From Pseudopyrenochaeta lycopersici (Eukaryota; Ascomycota; Dothideomycetes; Pleosporales; Pseudopyrenochaetaceae), in contig NHZP01000023.1 of the NCBI GenBank assembly GCA_003313425.1, forward strand, positions 124,001 to 188,000: 64,000 nucleotides of DNA, read 5' to 3'. Below the pieces are notes generated by a model, which saw only the letters and a list, made by a program, of their open reading frames with translations, was not told the DNA's origin and did no database searches. Positions 32,241 to 45,697 of the stretch are shown piece after piece. A program made the position numbers and the translations under genes. How positions within the stretch are numbered: the first letter of the stretch is position 1; every line of letters begins with the position of its first letter.

Positions 32241-32563
32241 GTATTATCTAAGGCAGCACTCTTTAGAGATATTAGCCAGCGCTCCTAATATAAGTAATAT
32301 ATTAGTATACTATATAGGCTGCGTAGGCTATAAGCTACTCTAGAGTAGCTATAATCCTACGCTATTTAGCTAGGATTAGCCTTAGAAACTAAGGCGAGGT
32401 AGTAGGTACTTAGGTAGTAATACCTATAGGTGTACTAGTATAGGCAGCGTAGTAGCAGCAGCTAGTAAGTTCTACATTAAATTAGCGCTAGTAGCGCGTA
32501 AGCTTAACGCTAGTTATAATTACTGTAGTATTAGTTTAAGTAGTAGTAGTAGTAGTAGTAACT
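31601..32563. repeat. Low-complexity region with two tandem repeats
   Basis: Includes about six copies of a 15-base unit CCTCTACTATTATTT (about 31997-32081) and a TTA/ATT microsatellite of roughly 55 bases (about 32182-32240). No gene recognised. It lies between the end of Gy-2 and the first LTR of Gy-3. Confidence 0.7.
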
Positions 32564-32940
32564 TATAAAGATCTTAAAGACTATTAGTAAGGATAATTAA
32601 TAAGACTGTAAGGTTAGTTCTCTAGGATAGAGTAAGAGACTATATAGAAGGGGGGTTTAATACTAAGATAGTAAGAGGGCGCTTCTATAAAGAGTACTAA
32701 GAGTTAAGAATAATTAGTATTACTATTACTATACTATAGAGTATAATATTAAGTTAAATATACTAAGCTATAAGAGCTTATTATAATAATCTATATATAT
32801 AATACGCTTATTACGCTTACTATAAGCGTTACGAGCGCTTATCTTTAGTAGAGTAAGTAGTTACGTAACGTATAATAGAGTAGAATACTAGCGTTTCCTA
32901 GCTAGTTGCTAGCTCCTAAGGCACTTCCTCCCTAACTAGG
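32564..32940 (-). repeat. Gy-3 3' LTR (diverged)
   Basis: Aligns with the Gy-4 LTRs for about 240 bases (for example GGTTAGTTCTCTAGGATAGA and GAGTATAATATTAAGTTAAA), then diverges. The right limit is approximate. Confidence 0.6.
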
Positions 32941-33224
32941 ATTTTAGATCTTAATACTATCTCTTTCCTCTTTTAAGATTTATCTTAAATTATATAACGT
33001 TAAACTAGATTAGTTTAAAGGCAGCGTACCCTACGCTTATAGTAATATAAAATAAAATATTATCTAAGTCCTAGATTTATAATCTATGTCTTTATAATAA
33101 AATCTTTTATACTAAAACTATTACTAAATTTACTTATAATAAGTATTTTAGAGATAATATTATTTATTATATTATACTAAACTTAAACTTAAAATATACT
33201 AAATATACTTATTTAGGAAAGCTA

Positions 33225-33552
33225 TATATAAATATATCTTAGGCTTCTTTAGATAAAACTTATAAAGAGTATTAAAAGAAAGTAGATAATAATAAAAAGT
33301 TATTAGTAACTATAATTATATAGTTACTTTAAAATAAAGTAATCCTAAAGGGCGTAGAAGAAAGGGCGTAGAAGAAAGCGTTATGTCTAGTATTAGAGAT
33401 ATATAATAATAGAGAGTTAGAGTTTACTAAGGAAGCTTCTTATCTAGCTACTAATACTTTAGTTAGTTTTTCTCTAATAGTATAGTCTACTATAAGCGCC
33501 TTAGACTAACTAGTAACTCTAGCAAAGCCTAGTTAGGTTCCTACCTTTTAAG
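33225..33552 (+). pseudogene. Antisense accessory gene remnant of Gy-3
   Basis: Plus-strand frame, opposite to gag-pol, between the LTR and the end of pol. Reads DKTYKEYQKKVDNNKKLLVT and EIYNNRELEFTKEASYLA, with about seven stops, mostly explainable as CAA/CAG changes. Helical, charged; no family recognised. It sits at the same place as the antisense remnants of Gy-4 and Gy-5. Confidence 0.4.
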
Positions 33553-33984
33553 TTTATTACTTCTTCTTCTTCTTTTTAGCCTTCTCTCTTTCTTAATATT
33601 CTTTAACTTTTTATTAATAGTTTCTTAGATATTCCTCTAGTTCTTATATACTTTCTAAGCTTAAGTATCTTTTTTATTTAACTAAGTAACTAAAGTTTAG
33701 TTCTAGGTTATTAGTTCTTCTATTTTATTAGTACTTTAGGATTTTCTTAACTTTAAACTTATTTTCTTCTTTTAAGTTATATTAAAATATTTTCTATAAT
33801 AGCATTATAAAGTTAGCTAGTTCTAACTTAGAGATATAGAAGCGCAGGTAGATTTATATATCTAGTAGTAGCTTAAGTATATAATTTATAAGTCTATTTT
33901 ATTCTTTAACTAAAGATAGCTTAACTTTAATGTAATTAAGTCTTTCACTTAGTTATTTATTACGTAAATTCTTTATAAGTAAGT

Positions 33985-34373
33985 TGTAAAGAATCTTAAA
34001 AGCTATCGGTGAGGATAACTAATAAGATTGCAAGGTTAGTTCTCTAGGATAGAGTAAGAGACTAGATAGAAGGGGGTTTAATACTAAGACAGTAAGAGGG
34101 TGCTTCTATAAAGAGTACTAAAGGTTAAGAATAATTAGTATTGCTATCACTATACTATAAAGTATAATATTAAGTTAAACATAATAAGCTATAAGGGTTT
34201 ATTATAGTAATCTATATACATAGAAGTTATGCAGGTTACTTAGTGTGCTTAGTGTGCTTAGTATCACTAATCAGACTAATTAACTAAGTACGTCACGTGA
34301 CCTCAGTTGCTAGTCTAATACCTGTGAGGTCTAGTTAGGGCCACTAGGACAGGGTTCTAGCAGGATCGTAACA
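33985..34373 (-). repeat. Gy-4 3' LTR (389 bp)
   Basis: Differs from the copy at 40633-41021 almost only by transitions (C/T and G/A), as RIP would produce. The stretch near 34290-34370 keeps more G+C than the interior. Confidence 0.88.
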
Positions 34374-34530
34374 CCATCCCCCTCCTGTCCTAGCGCTGTC
34401 CTTAGTGCTTATTATATAACGCGGGCGTTTCCTACTTCTTACCGCATTATATCTCGCTATACCTAAACATCTACAAGTGTCTAGCACTATTTATTATTAA
34501 CGTCTCTGTAATTTTATTAACTCTTTTAGG

Positions 34531-35040
34531 GAAGCTATAGTTTAGAAGTGTATAACATACGCAAAGTATAATTAGGTGTGTAAGGTCTATATTCGCTCTA
34601 GGAAATATAGCAAGTGTCTGCGTTTAAGATAATGTTGTAACGTACGAGTTATAAAGTCTAAATTTAAATAATTAGTAGATTAAAAGGTAAAGCTTTAAGA
34701 GAAAATAAAAGAATCTAAAGATGCGTAAGAGGTTATAATAAAGGCGCATAAAAAGGCTCTAGAAGAGCTGCGCGTTGCTTAGGCTCGCGAAGAGCGGTTA
34801 TAATAATAAATAGACTTAATTAATTAGCGTGCGGAGGAAGCAATAGCCGTAGAAGAGCGAGATATTAAGGAGTAAGAAGCGGCAGAGGCCTTGTTGCCTA
34901 AAAACGCTTCTGATGCCTTTAGGTTTAGTTTATTACCTAGTACTTAGAGTGCGTTTAAGGGCTTCCCTCTTAAGTACTAGGAGGTCTTAGTTAGCGACGG
35001 GCCACTAGTAGCGGGTCCGACAGTTTCCTCTAGCTCTTAA
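34531..35040 (+). pseudogene. Antisense Zn(II)2Cys6-like plus coiled-coil gene remnant in Gy-4
   Basis: Plus-strand frame ending at TAA 35038, opposite to gag-pol and lying between the chromodomain end and the 3' LTR. At 34549-34638 the spacing is C-x2-[Y]-x6-C-x8-[Y]-x2-C-x6-C: the Gal4-type zinc-cluster pattern with two Cys replaced by Tyr (TGY-to-TAY, a G-to-A change expected from RIP on the other strand). A long charged helix follows (HKKALEELRVA, AREERL, RAEEAIAVEERDIKE), a probable coiled coil, then LLPKNASDAFRFSLLPST. About a dozen TAA/TAG codons interrupt it. Zinc-cluster proteins of this type usually bind DNA; the role here is unknown. Dead copy. Confidence 0.6.
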
Positions 35041-38000
35041 CGTCTCTTAAGGTTTGTTTGCTTCTTCTTTTTCCTTTCCTCTCTTTCCTAGTATTCTCTA
35101 ATTTTTTCTTGACAGTTTCTTAGATTTTCTAGTAGTTCCCACGTACTCTCTACGCTTAGGTACCCTTTCTATTTAACTAGGTAGCTGAAGCTTAGTTCTA
35201 GGTTGTTAACTCTCCTATTTTGTTAGTATCCCTAGATTTTCTTAACTTTAAACTCGTTTTCTTCTTCTAGTTTGTACTAGAATGTTTTCTGTAATAGTGT
35301 AGTAGGGTTAGCTAGTTCTAACTTAGAGATATAGAAGTAGAGGTAGATCTTTATATCTAGTAGTAGCTTAAGTATATAATTTATAGGTCTGTTTTGTTCT
35401 TTAACTAAAAATAGTCTAACTTTAACGTAATTAAGTCTCTTACTTAGTTGCTTATTGCGTAGATTTTTTATAAGTAAGTATGCTTTATCCCCCTTCTTTA
35501 GCTAAGGTGCTATTTTTCTTTTCTTATTCTAGTAGGAAATACTATTATATTATACTTTCTTAAGGTTCTCTTAGAGTTATTTGTATATTTTCTTTATTTC
35601 TTTAGCTATTTTTATAGCTGCTTTAGTTTTTCTGCTAGGATATAATTTTATAAAGAGATTAGGGTGTCTCCTGTAGTTAGTAAAGAATAGTATCTTTCTA
35701 GTAGATTCTAATAATTTATTATTATAGGCTAGTTATGCTATTAGTAACAGTAAAACCTAATTATTTTATTATTAATTACTGTAAATTCTTAGGTAGGTTT
35801 TTATTATTCTGTTTATTCTTTCTGTTTATCTATCTGTTTGTAGGTGATAGGCTGTTAACAACTTTCTTTTTATTCTTATTATAGCTATTAATGTAGACTA
35901 GAAGTTAGATGTAAAGAGCTTATCTCTGTTACTAATAATAGACTTAGGTATACTGTAATATTATATTAATCTGTCTAAGATAACAAACGCTAGTTGTTCT
36001 GTGTTGTAGTCGTTTCTAAACGGTATTATTTCTGCTACTTTCGTAAATCTGCAGACTATATTAAAGATAGCGTTATACTTAATTCCTGTTGCAGGATCTT
36101 TAGATAGTAGTAACCTTGTTACAAAGTCTATAGAAATATCTGCCTAAGGTTTGTTAGGTAGCTCTATAGCTTGCATTTCTCTATATAGTGCGTAAGTACT
36201 GTGTTTGTTCTTGTAACAGTCCGCGTATTTTTTAATAAACTGTTCGACCTTAGCCTTTATATTCTTAAAGCTGTAGTGTTGTTATATTAGCTCTATTATT
36301 CTCTTAATTCCTAGGTAACTATATACTAGGTTATTATAGTGTTATTAGATAATTACTTCTTATAATTCTTTAGGTACTTTGGACGTAATTATTATAGTGT
36401 TATTTAATAACTTATTAGGTCTTAAGCTTTTATCCTAGTTTACTTAAAGGATAGTATTATTAATTATTGCTTTTGTTCCTGCAATGTCTGTTCTGCAGCT
36501 AAGAGTATTAGCTCTACTGTTATCCTTTCTTAGCGTATACACGATCTTAAACTTGTACTGTCCTAGCTTTTTAGCCTATCTAACCTATCTTTAGTTTAAA
36601 TCTTTAGTAGTAGTAAAATTAACTAAGTTCTTATAATCTGTAAATATTTTAAGATCTAAGCAACTCTCTGCGTAGATCTGCTAATAGTTAAGGGCGTCAA
36701 CGATTGCTATAAGCTCTTTGTTATGCACGTTGTATCGCTCTTTAGGGTCTTTAAATTTTCTAGAGTAGTAGGCAATTAGGTGCTATTTCCTATTACGTTC
36801 TTATTTTACTATTATACTTAGTGTAAGGTCTAAGGCGTCTGTTTTAAACTATAAGGGTTCTCCTATTTAGAATATAATTAATACTAGTAGTATAATATAG
36901 GCTTCTTTAAGTATCTAGAATACTTTTCTTTATTTATTTCTCTATTCCTATTTTATCTTTTTCCTTATAAGTTTAGTAAGTAGGATAGATTTTTTAGAGA
37001 AGTCCTTAATAAACTATTAGTTAAAGTTAATAAATCCTATAAATAACTATATATCCTTAACTATTTTAGGTTTAGGCTATTCTTTTACTACTCTTATCTT
37101 TTCTTTACTTATCTTTACTCTATATATACCTACTATATATCTTAAGAATTTAACTTCTTCTTTATAGAACTTATATTTCTTAGGTTTAAGTAGTAACCTA
37201 AATCTTCCTAAGCAGGTAAGAACTATTTTAACGTGCTTAATATGTTCCTATAGATTATTAGAGTATATAAGGATATTATTAAGGTATATAATAATAAATA
37301 TATCTAGGTATTCTCTTAATATATTATTAATAAGTGCCTAGTATATAGCTAGTGTATTAGTAAAACTAAAGAGTATTACTATATATTTATAGTAGCTATA
37401 GCGTATTCTAAACGCAGTCTTCTATTCTTTACTTTCTTTTATATAAATAAAGTTATATGCTCCTCTTAAGTCTAATACTGTAAAGACTTTCGTAAAGGCT
37501 AGTTAATCTTATAGCTCTGCTATATTTAGTAGAGGGTATTAATTTTTTATTATAATATTATTAAGCTTTTAATAGTTAACGTATAATCTTAGCTTCCTAT
37601 TTTTCTTTAGTATAAATAATATAGGGTATCCTACTAGTAACTGTAATTCTCTAATAAATCCTTTCTTTAAGTTTATCTTAATATATTTACGTAGGGTTTT
37701 AAGTTCTTTTTCTAATAGACTGTAAATTAGGCTAAAAGTTAGTTACTTTCTTTCCTATAGGATTATCTTATAATCCTAGGGCTAGTGCTTAGGTAATGCT
37801 TTTATAGTTATCTCTTCCTAAAAAAGTAACTTATATTCTTTATACTTGTTAGGGATTACTAGAGTTACGCTTTACTTCTTAACTCTAGCTTGTTAGTCTA
37901 AGGGCCTCCTATTAGTACTTACTAAGTTAGACTCTTGTGTCTTAAAGTCGTCCTTTTTTAAAGTAAGGATCCTAATTATTATCTTCTTATCTACCTAGGT

Positions 38001-40632
38001 ACTTGGCTGTAGCGTAGGTTTGCTTATAGTTATATCTGTTCTACAGCATTTAAATAAGAACTTTTTCTTTTTCTAATTTATCTCTAGACTATGTTCTCTT
38101 AACTATAGGAGTCCTAGTATTATATCGTGTTGTAATAGTCTAAAGACGTCTAGGTTAATTGTTTCCCTATAGTTCTAGATAATAAGTTACACGCTCTGTA
38201 CTTCGTGTGTAATTACAGACTCTAATAGCATTAGTTGTCTATTAGCTACTATTAATAGATATAGTACTAATTTTAATAATAGGATAAGGCTAGCTTATTC
38301 TATCGCCTGCGTAGAAATATAGCTCTATTATACTCTAGAATCTACTAGTGCCTTTATCTAGCTTCTATTAAGCTTAATATTTAGCTTAAAGAGTCTTTAT
38401 GTGCCTGTTGCGCATAGAGCTCGCAATTCTTGCCTATTAGTAGTCGCGACTCTAAAAAAGGCTCCTCCTAATACCTATTTAGTGTCTTAACGTCTTTATA
38501 CTTAAGGTAATTAGAATTAAGGCACGTTTACTATTATCGCTAATTACATTCTCTATTAAAGACTAGCTGCATCGCTATAGTAGCTGCAGGGTCGTTATTT
38601 CCTAGGAAGTAGAGGACAGTCTTCTTATCCTATAGATAGTTATTACATTTAACTTTAGGATAATTATACTATTAGTATTTATATTAGTAAAATAAGTAAG
38701 GGAAGTATCCCTATTCTATCTTACTTAAATAATAGATCGCGTATAAGTCTGTAGTACAGAAAGACTAGTAGATAATACTGTGTTGCTTATTGCGTGGATC
38801 TATTAAGTAGTCTAGTACTAGTTTCTGTAGTCCTTTGCGCATAGTATGTAGAGTTTAAGCTACCTCTGCGCGCTTATAGTAGTTTCTAGCTTCTTCCTCT
38901 ATAAGCAGCTAGTTAGGGTTAACATTTTCTTTATTATCCTCCTAATATATTTATTATTTAAGCTGCGTATAAATATCTTGTTTCTTACTGTTTGTAAGCA
39001 TAATTTTACTGTAAGAGTTAACTTAAAGGTACCCTTATTATACTAGGTCTTAAGTATTAGGTATATAGAAGGCGTCTTCCTTTTTTAGTAGTAGTATTAT
39101 TTAGCGTTGTAATACGTGTTTAGGGGTCTTAACTATTAGAGGTTCTAGTGCCTATATTTACCTAGCTTATTAAAGTTTCTGTAGTGCGTCCTTAACGCTT
39201 GCAGGTTACTATACTTCCTTAGCTTTTTCTACCTATTCTTATGTTACCTTTATATAGTATTTAAGGTAATAGTAGTATTCCTATAATATATCTTACATCG
39301 CTTATTTAGCTAAGATAATTATACTTATTCTTTATTTTATAGCTGCTTCCTATTCTTCTAGGGTTAACGCGTTAATATATTATACTTTATATATGTGTTA
39401 CGCGTATAGTTAGTAGTTAAGTTCTATAATATCTTTTTCTGCTTCTGTAGGCGTTAATAGCCTTAGAGTTCCTAGTTAATATTAATTCTAGAAGTTTTCT
39501 CTTTTTTAATCCTTAGTTAAAAGCACTATAGTATTATTAAGGTCTTCTTTAGTATCTTTGTAGACTAGGGATAGAGAGCTGTTACTCTCTTCCTTATCTT
39601 TACTATACTAGGTTCTTAGAATCCCTTTCTTAGTAGGTTCCTAGAGAGGTAGCTGTAATAACTCTATATCTTAGGCCTCTTCCTCTTAAGTTGCGATAAC
39701 TTCTTATATTTTATTATTACTATTTTCTTCTTTTACAGCTAGTATATTAATCTAGGGGGTTACTTTATTCTTTTATCTACAATCTTTAGCTATATAGCCT
39801 TTCTTATTACAGTTAAAGTAAGTTATTTCTTTTTTCTTCCCGCCCTTACCTAACTTTTCCTTATTAAAGTTATCTAGATATATTACCTTAGGGCCTATAG
39901 ATATATATTATCTAGGCACTCTTTATAACTAATACTAGTATTATAGATAACTATTATTTAGCTTATTGCGATAATCCTTCTAGGGTTTCTTATCTTCTTT
40001 TATTTATCCTAGTAGTTGTCTTCTAAGTTATACACAGAGCTTATAGAGCTCTACATCTAGTTAGATAGTTTTATTAATTAGGTTATCTAGTATGTTAATA
40101 CCTATGCTAGAGCGTATTAGTTTAGTTTAGACGTCTGCTTTTAGGCCTTGTTTATACATAGTTTTTAGAGTGTCTTTATTCTAGTTAGTTTATCTAGTAT
40201 ACTTTAAAAACTTGTTAGCGTAATTAGCTGTAGACTAGGTTTATCGCATGTTTTAGATTTTACGTTCCGTAATAGTAGTTTCGTTTAGTAATCTAAATAC
40301 TTGTTGTATACGTGTCTTAAATTCTCCCGTGTTTTTAAACATCTAGATTAGCTCCTTTAGTTTAGTTTCTTTAGCTAGGTACTTAACTAGGTAAGGCTTT
40401 ACCTACTTAGCAGCTTCGCCCCTTATATAGCTTATTATAAGTACTGCTTAGTCGTCGTCGTCTATAGTAGTCGCGTTAAACTTGAAGAATAGGTCGAACT
40501 AGAGTAACTACTCTTTAAGCTTAAACTAATCTCTATAGAAGAGGTCTAGTTTAGCGACAGCGTTGCCTAGCCTAGTAGTATAGTAGGCCGCGTTTTCTAT
40601 ATAAGTGTTACTTATCTTAAGAGTGTTTAAAG

Positions 40633-41021
40633 TGTAAAGAATCTTAAAAGCTATTAGTAAGGATAACTAATAAGATTACAAGGTTAGTTCTCTAGGATAG
40701 AGTGAGAGACTAGATAGAAGAGGGTTTAATACTAAGATAGTAAGAGGGTGCTTCTGTAAAGAGTACTAAAGGTTAAGAATAATTAGTATTACTATTACTA
40801 TACTGTAGAGTATAATATTAAGTTAAACATAATAAGCTATAAGGGTTTATTATAGTAATCTATATACATAGAAGTTATGCAGGTTACTTAGTGTGCTCGG
40901 TGTGCTCAGTATCACTAATCAGACTAATCAACTAAGCACGTCACGTGACCTCGGTTGCTGGTCCAATACCTGTGAGGTCCAGTTGGGGCCACTAGGACAG
41001 GGTTCCGGCAGGATCGTAACA
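40633..41021 (-). repeat. Gy-4 5' LTR (389 bp)
   Basis: Partner of 33985-34373, same length, followed by the TAAGT duplication. It seems the less mutated copy, for example GGTCCAGTTGGGGCC where the other LTR has GGTCTAGTTAGGGCC. Confidence 0.88.
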
Positions 41022-42015
41022 TAAGTATACTTTATCCTCCTTCTTTAGCTAAGGTGCTATTGTTCTTTTCTTATTCTAGTAAGAAATACTATTATGTTAT
41101 ACTTTCTTAACGTTCTCTTAGAGTTATTTATATATTTTCTTTATTTCTTTAGCTATTTTTATAGCTACTTTAGCTTTTCTGCTAAGATATAACTTTATAA
41201 AGAGATTAGGGTGTCTCCTATAGTTTATAAAGAATAGTATTTTTCTAGTTAATTCTAATAATTTGTTATTATAGGCTAGTTATACTATTAGTAATAATAA
41301 AACCTAATTATTTTATTATTAATTACTCTAAATTCTTAAGTAGGTCTTTATTATTCTATTTATCCTTTCTGTCTATCTATCTATTTATAGGTAATAGGCT
41401 GTTAATAATTTTCTCTTTATCCCTATTATAGCTATTAGTATAGACTAGAAGCTAGATATAAAGAGCTTATCTCTGTTAATTATAATAGACTTAGGTATAC
41501 TATAGTATTATATTAGTCTGTCTACAATAATAAACGCTAGATATTCTATATTATAGTTATTTCTAAATAGTATTATCTTTACTACTTTTATAAACCTATA
41601 GACTATATTAAAGATAGCGTTATACTTAATTCTTATTACAGGATCTTTAGATAGTAGTAGCCTTATTATAAAGTCTATAGAAATATCTACCTAAGGTTTA
41701 TTAGGTAGCTTTATAGCTTGTATTTCTCTATATAGTACGTAGGTACTATATTTATTCTTATAGTAGTCTGCGTATGTTTTAATAAACTATTTAACTTTAG
41801 CTTTTATATTCTTAAAGATGTAGTATTCCTATATAAGTTCTATTATTCTTTTAATTCTAGGGTAACTATATACTAGGTTATTATAGTATTATTAGATAAT
41901 TACTTCTTATAATTGTTTAGGTACTTTAGACGTAATTAGTATAGTGTTGTTTAATAACTTATTAGGTCCTAGGCTACTATCCTAGTTAACTTAAAGGATA
42001 GCGTTATTAACTATT

Positions 42016-42372
42016 GTGCCGTTGCACAGGGTACCTGGGCAATCAGGTGATGATGGGTTTCCTTTGTCAGCGAAGTTTGGTGATAAGACTTGGAGATGCG
42101 AGAGATCTCAACATTATGCACCACACACCACGATAATTCACTTCAAAAACTGAGATTTTGCAAAGTAGCTAGTGCATTAGCTACGTCAATTCAATGAGAT
42201 TTCAGACCATTTTGCTTATTACTTTTAATCAGGCTCCATACCTACCTTCGTTTCTGGCAGACTGCACAGGCAGGGCTGCTCCTGTTATTCACGCACGTTT
42301 GATTCCAGCGTCACCTCTCATTCACAACACCAGAACTGCGGGATTGTGCCGAACCACCTTGTTAACTCCACA
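42016..42372. mobile_element. Un-mutated solo-LTR-like insert (357 bp) in Gy-3
   Basis: Normal base composition in the middle of AT-rich Gy-3. Absent from the homologous place in Gy-4 (about 36470), where the flanks are contiguous. Flanked by CTATT at 42011-42015 and 42373-42377. Ends GTGCCGTTGC...TTAACTCCACA, compatible with TG...CA ends within one base. No coding capacity. It must have arrived after the block was mutated. Confidence 0.7.
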
Positions 42373-45300
42373 CTATTACTTTTATTCCTGTAATATCTAG
42401 TCTACAGCTAAGAGTATTAGCTCTGCGATTATCTCTTCCTAGCGTGTATATAATCTTAAACTTATATTATCCTAATATTTTAGCCTATCTAACCTATCTT
42501 TAGTTTAAGGTCTTAGTAGTAGTAAAATTAACTAGGTTCTTATAGTCTATAAATATCGTAAGAGCTAAGTAGCTTTCTATGTAGATCATCTAGTAGTTAA
42601 GGGCGTTAACAACTACTATAAGCTCTTTATTATGCACGTTATAGCGTTCCTTAGGGTTTATAAATTTTCTTAAGTAGTCGGTAATTAGGTGCTATTTCCT
42701 ATTACACTCTTATTTTACTATTACACCTAGTATAAGGTCTAAGGCATCTATTTTAAACTATAGAGGTTCTCTTATTAAAATATAATTAATACTAGTAGTA
42801 TAATATAGGCTTCTTTAAGTATCTAGAATACTTTTCTTTATTTATTTCCTTATTTCTATTTTATTTCTTCCCTTATAAGTTTAGTAAGTAGGATAGATTT
42901 TCTTAAAAAGTCTTTAATAAACTATTAATTAAAGTTAATAAATCTTAGAAATAACTATATATCTTTAACTATTTTAGGTTTAGGCTATTCCTTTACTACT
43001 CTTATTTTTTCTTTACTTATCTTTACTCTATATGCACCTACTATATATCTTAAAAATTTAACTTTATTCTTATAGAACTTATATTTATTAGGTTTAAGTA
43101 GTAAGCTAAATCTTCTTAAATAAGTAAGAACTATTTTAACGTGCTTAACGTATTCCTGTAAATTCTTAGAGTATATAAGGATATTATTAAAGTATATAAT
43201 AATAAATATATCTAGGTATTCTCTTAACATGCTATTAATAAGCGCCTAGTATATAGCTAGTGCGTTAGTAAAACTAAAAGGTATTACTATATACTTATAG
43301 TAGCTATAGCATATTCTAAACGTAGTCTTTTATTCTTTACTTTCTTTTATATAAATAAGGTTATATACTTTTCTTAAGTCTAATACTATAAAGACTTTTC
43401 TAAAGGCTAGTTAATCTTATAGTTCTACTATATTTAGTAAAAAGTATAAATTCTTTATTATAATATTATTAAGTTTCTAGTAGTTAACGCATAATCTTAG
43501 CTTCTTATTCTTTTTTAGTATAAATAATATAAGATATCTTACTAGTAATTATAATTCTCTAATAGATCTTTTTTTTAAGTTTATCTTAGTATATTCACGC
43601 AGGGTTTTAAGTTCTTTTTCTAATAAACTATAAATTAAGCTAAAAGTTAGTTACTTTCGTTCCTATAGAATTATCTTATAATCCTAGAGTTAATACTTAA
43701 GTAATACTTTTATACTTATCTCTTCTTAAAAGAGTAACTTATAGTCTTTATACTTATTAGGGATTACTAGAGTTACGCTTTTCTTCTAAGCTCTAGCTTA
43801 TTAGTCTAAGGGCCCTCTATTAGTACCTGCTAAGTTAGACTCTTATATCTTAAGGTTATCCTTATTTAAAGTAAGAATTCCTATTATTATCTTCTTATCT
43901 ACCTAAGTACTTAGCTGCAGCGTAGGCTTACTTATAATTACGTCTATTCTATAGTATCTAAATAAGAACTTTTTCTTTTTCTAATCTATTTCTAGACTAT
44001 ATTCCCTTCACTATAGAAGCCCTAGTATTACATTTTGTTATAATAGTCTATAGACGTCTAGGTTAACTATCTCTCTATAGTTCTAGATAATAAGTTATAT
44101 ATTCTATACTTTATGTGTAATTACAGACTCTAATAGTATTAGTTATCTATTAGCTACTATTAATAGATATAGTACTAATTTTAGTAATAAGGTAAGACTA
44201 GCTTAACTTATTACTTGCGTAGAATTATAGCTTTATTATACTCTAGAATCTACTAGTGCCTTTATCTAGCTTCTATTAAGCTTAATATCTAGCTTAAGAA
44301 GTCTTTATATACCTATTATATATAGAGTTTATAATTCTTACCTATTAGTAGGCGCGACTCTAAAAAAGGTTCTTCCTAGTACCTATTTATTATCTTAACG
44401 TCTTTATACTTAAGGTAGTTAAGGTTAAAGCACGTTTACTATTACTACTAGTTATACTCTTTATTAAAGATAAGCTATATCGCTATAGTAGCTATAGGAT
44501 TCTTATTTCCTAGAAAGTAGAGGATAGTCCTCTTATCCTATAAGTAGTTATTACATTTAACTTTAGGATAGTTATACTATTAGTATTTATACTAGTAGAA
44601 TAAATAAAGAAAATATCCTTATTCTATTTTACTAAAATAGTGTATTATATATATGTCTATAGTACAGAAGGACTAGTAGATAATACTATAGCGTTAGTTA
44701 CGTAGGTCTATTAAATAGTCTAGTACTCTTTTCTATAGTCCCTAGCGCATAGTATATAAAGTTTAAGCTACCTCTACGTACTTATATAATTCTTTAGCCT
44801 CTTTCTTTATAAGGTGCTAGTAGAGGTTAATATTCTCTTTATTATCCTCCTAATATAGTTACTATTTAAGCTAAGTATAGGCGTCTTACTTCTATTATCT
44901 GTAAGTACGATCCTACTATAAGAGTTAACTTAAAGGTACTCTTACTATACTAAGTCCTTAATACTTAGTACGTAGAAAGTATATTCTTATATTAGTAGTA
45001 GTATTATTTAGTATTATAATATATATTTAGGGGTCTTAACTATTAGAGGTTCTAGTACCTATATTTATTTAGCTTATTAAAGTTTCTAAGGCGCGCCCCT
45101 AACGCTTATAGGCTGCTATACTCCTTTAGCTCTTTCTACTTATTCTTATATTACATTTATATAATATTTAAGGTAATAATAGTATTCCTATAACATATCC
45201 TATATTACTTATTTAGCTAGGATAATTATACTTATTCTTTATACTATAGCTACTTCCTATTCTACTAAAGTTAGCGCGTTAATATATTATACTTTATATA

Positions 45301-45697
45301 TATATTACGCGCGTAGTTAGTAGTTAAGTTTTACTATATCTTTCTCTGCCTCTATAAGCGTTAATAGCCTTAGAGTTCCTAGTTAATATTAGTTCTAGAA
45401 GTTTTCTATTTTTTATTCTTTAGTTAAAAGTACTATAGTATTATTAAGGTCTTCCTTAGTATCTCTATAGACTAAGAATAAAGAGTAACTACTCTCTTCC
45501 TCTTTATTACTATACTAGGTTTCTAAGATCTTTCTCCTAGTAGGTTCCTAGAGAGGTAGCTATAATATTTCTATATCTTAAGCCTCTTCCTCTTATATTA
45601 TAATAACTTCCTATATTTAATTATTGCTATTTTCTTTTACTATTAATATATTAATCTAGTAGGTTACCTTAATCTTCTTTCTATAGTCCTTAGCTAT

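Larger units (their letters stand above)
33985..41021 (-). mobile_element. Gy-4: complete but RIP-degraded chromovirus (minus)
   Basis: 7037 bp with two 389-bp LTRs (TG...CA on the minus strand) and a 5-bp duplication TAAGT (33980-33984 and 41022-41026). On the minus strand, from right to left: gag (about 40600-39000), protease (about 38500-38000), reverse transcriptase and RNase H (about 37900-36500), integrase (about 36500-35480) and chromodomain (about 35480-35040). The reverse transcriptase active site at about 37270 reads YLNNILIYS. A polypurine tract (AGGAGGGGGATGG, minus) abuts the 3' LTR. It inserted into the sibling element Gy-3 just upstream of that copy's integrase. Confidence 0.88.
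32564..45697 (-). mobile_element. Gy-3: outer RIP-degraded chromovirus (minus), interrupted by Gy-4 and cut by Gy-5
   Basis: Minus-strand element. Left end is a diverged LTR (32564 to about 32940) related to the Gy-4 LTR; then an antisense remnant, chromodomain and integrase end (33553-33984), interrupted by Gy-4, resuming at 41022 with integrase, RNase H, reverse transcriptase, protease and gag to 45697, where Gy-5 is inserted. The reverse transcriptase motif at about 43170-43200 reads YFNNILIYS, so both catalytic Asp codons have become Asn. The rest of its gag and its 5' LTR are not found after Gy-5, so they were lost at the 60.4-kb junction. Confidence 0.75.

Noticed and set aside
42985..43230. 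Apparent 81-codon gene on the minus strand
   Set aside because: It is a stretch of the Gy-3 reverse transcriptase that happens to lack stops, with the catalytic pair changed to NN.
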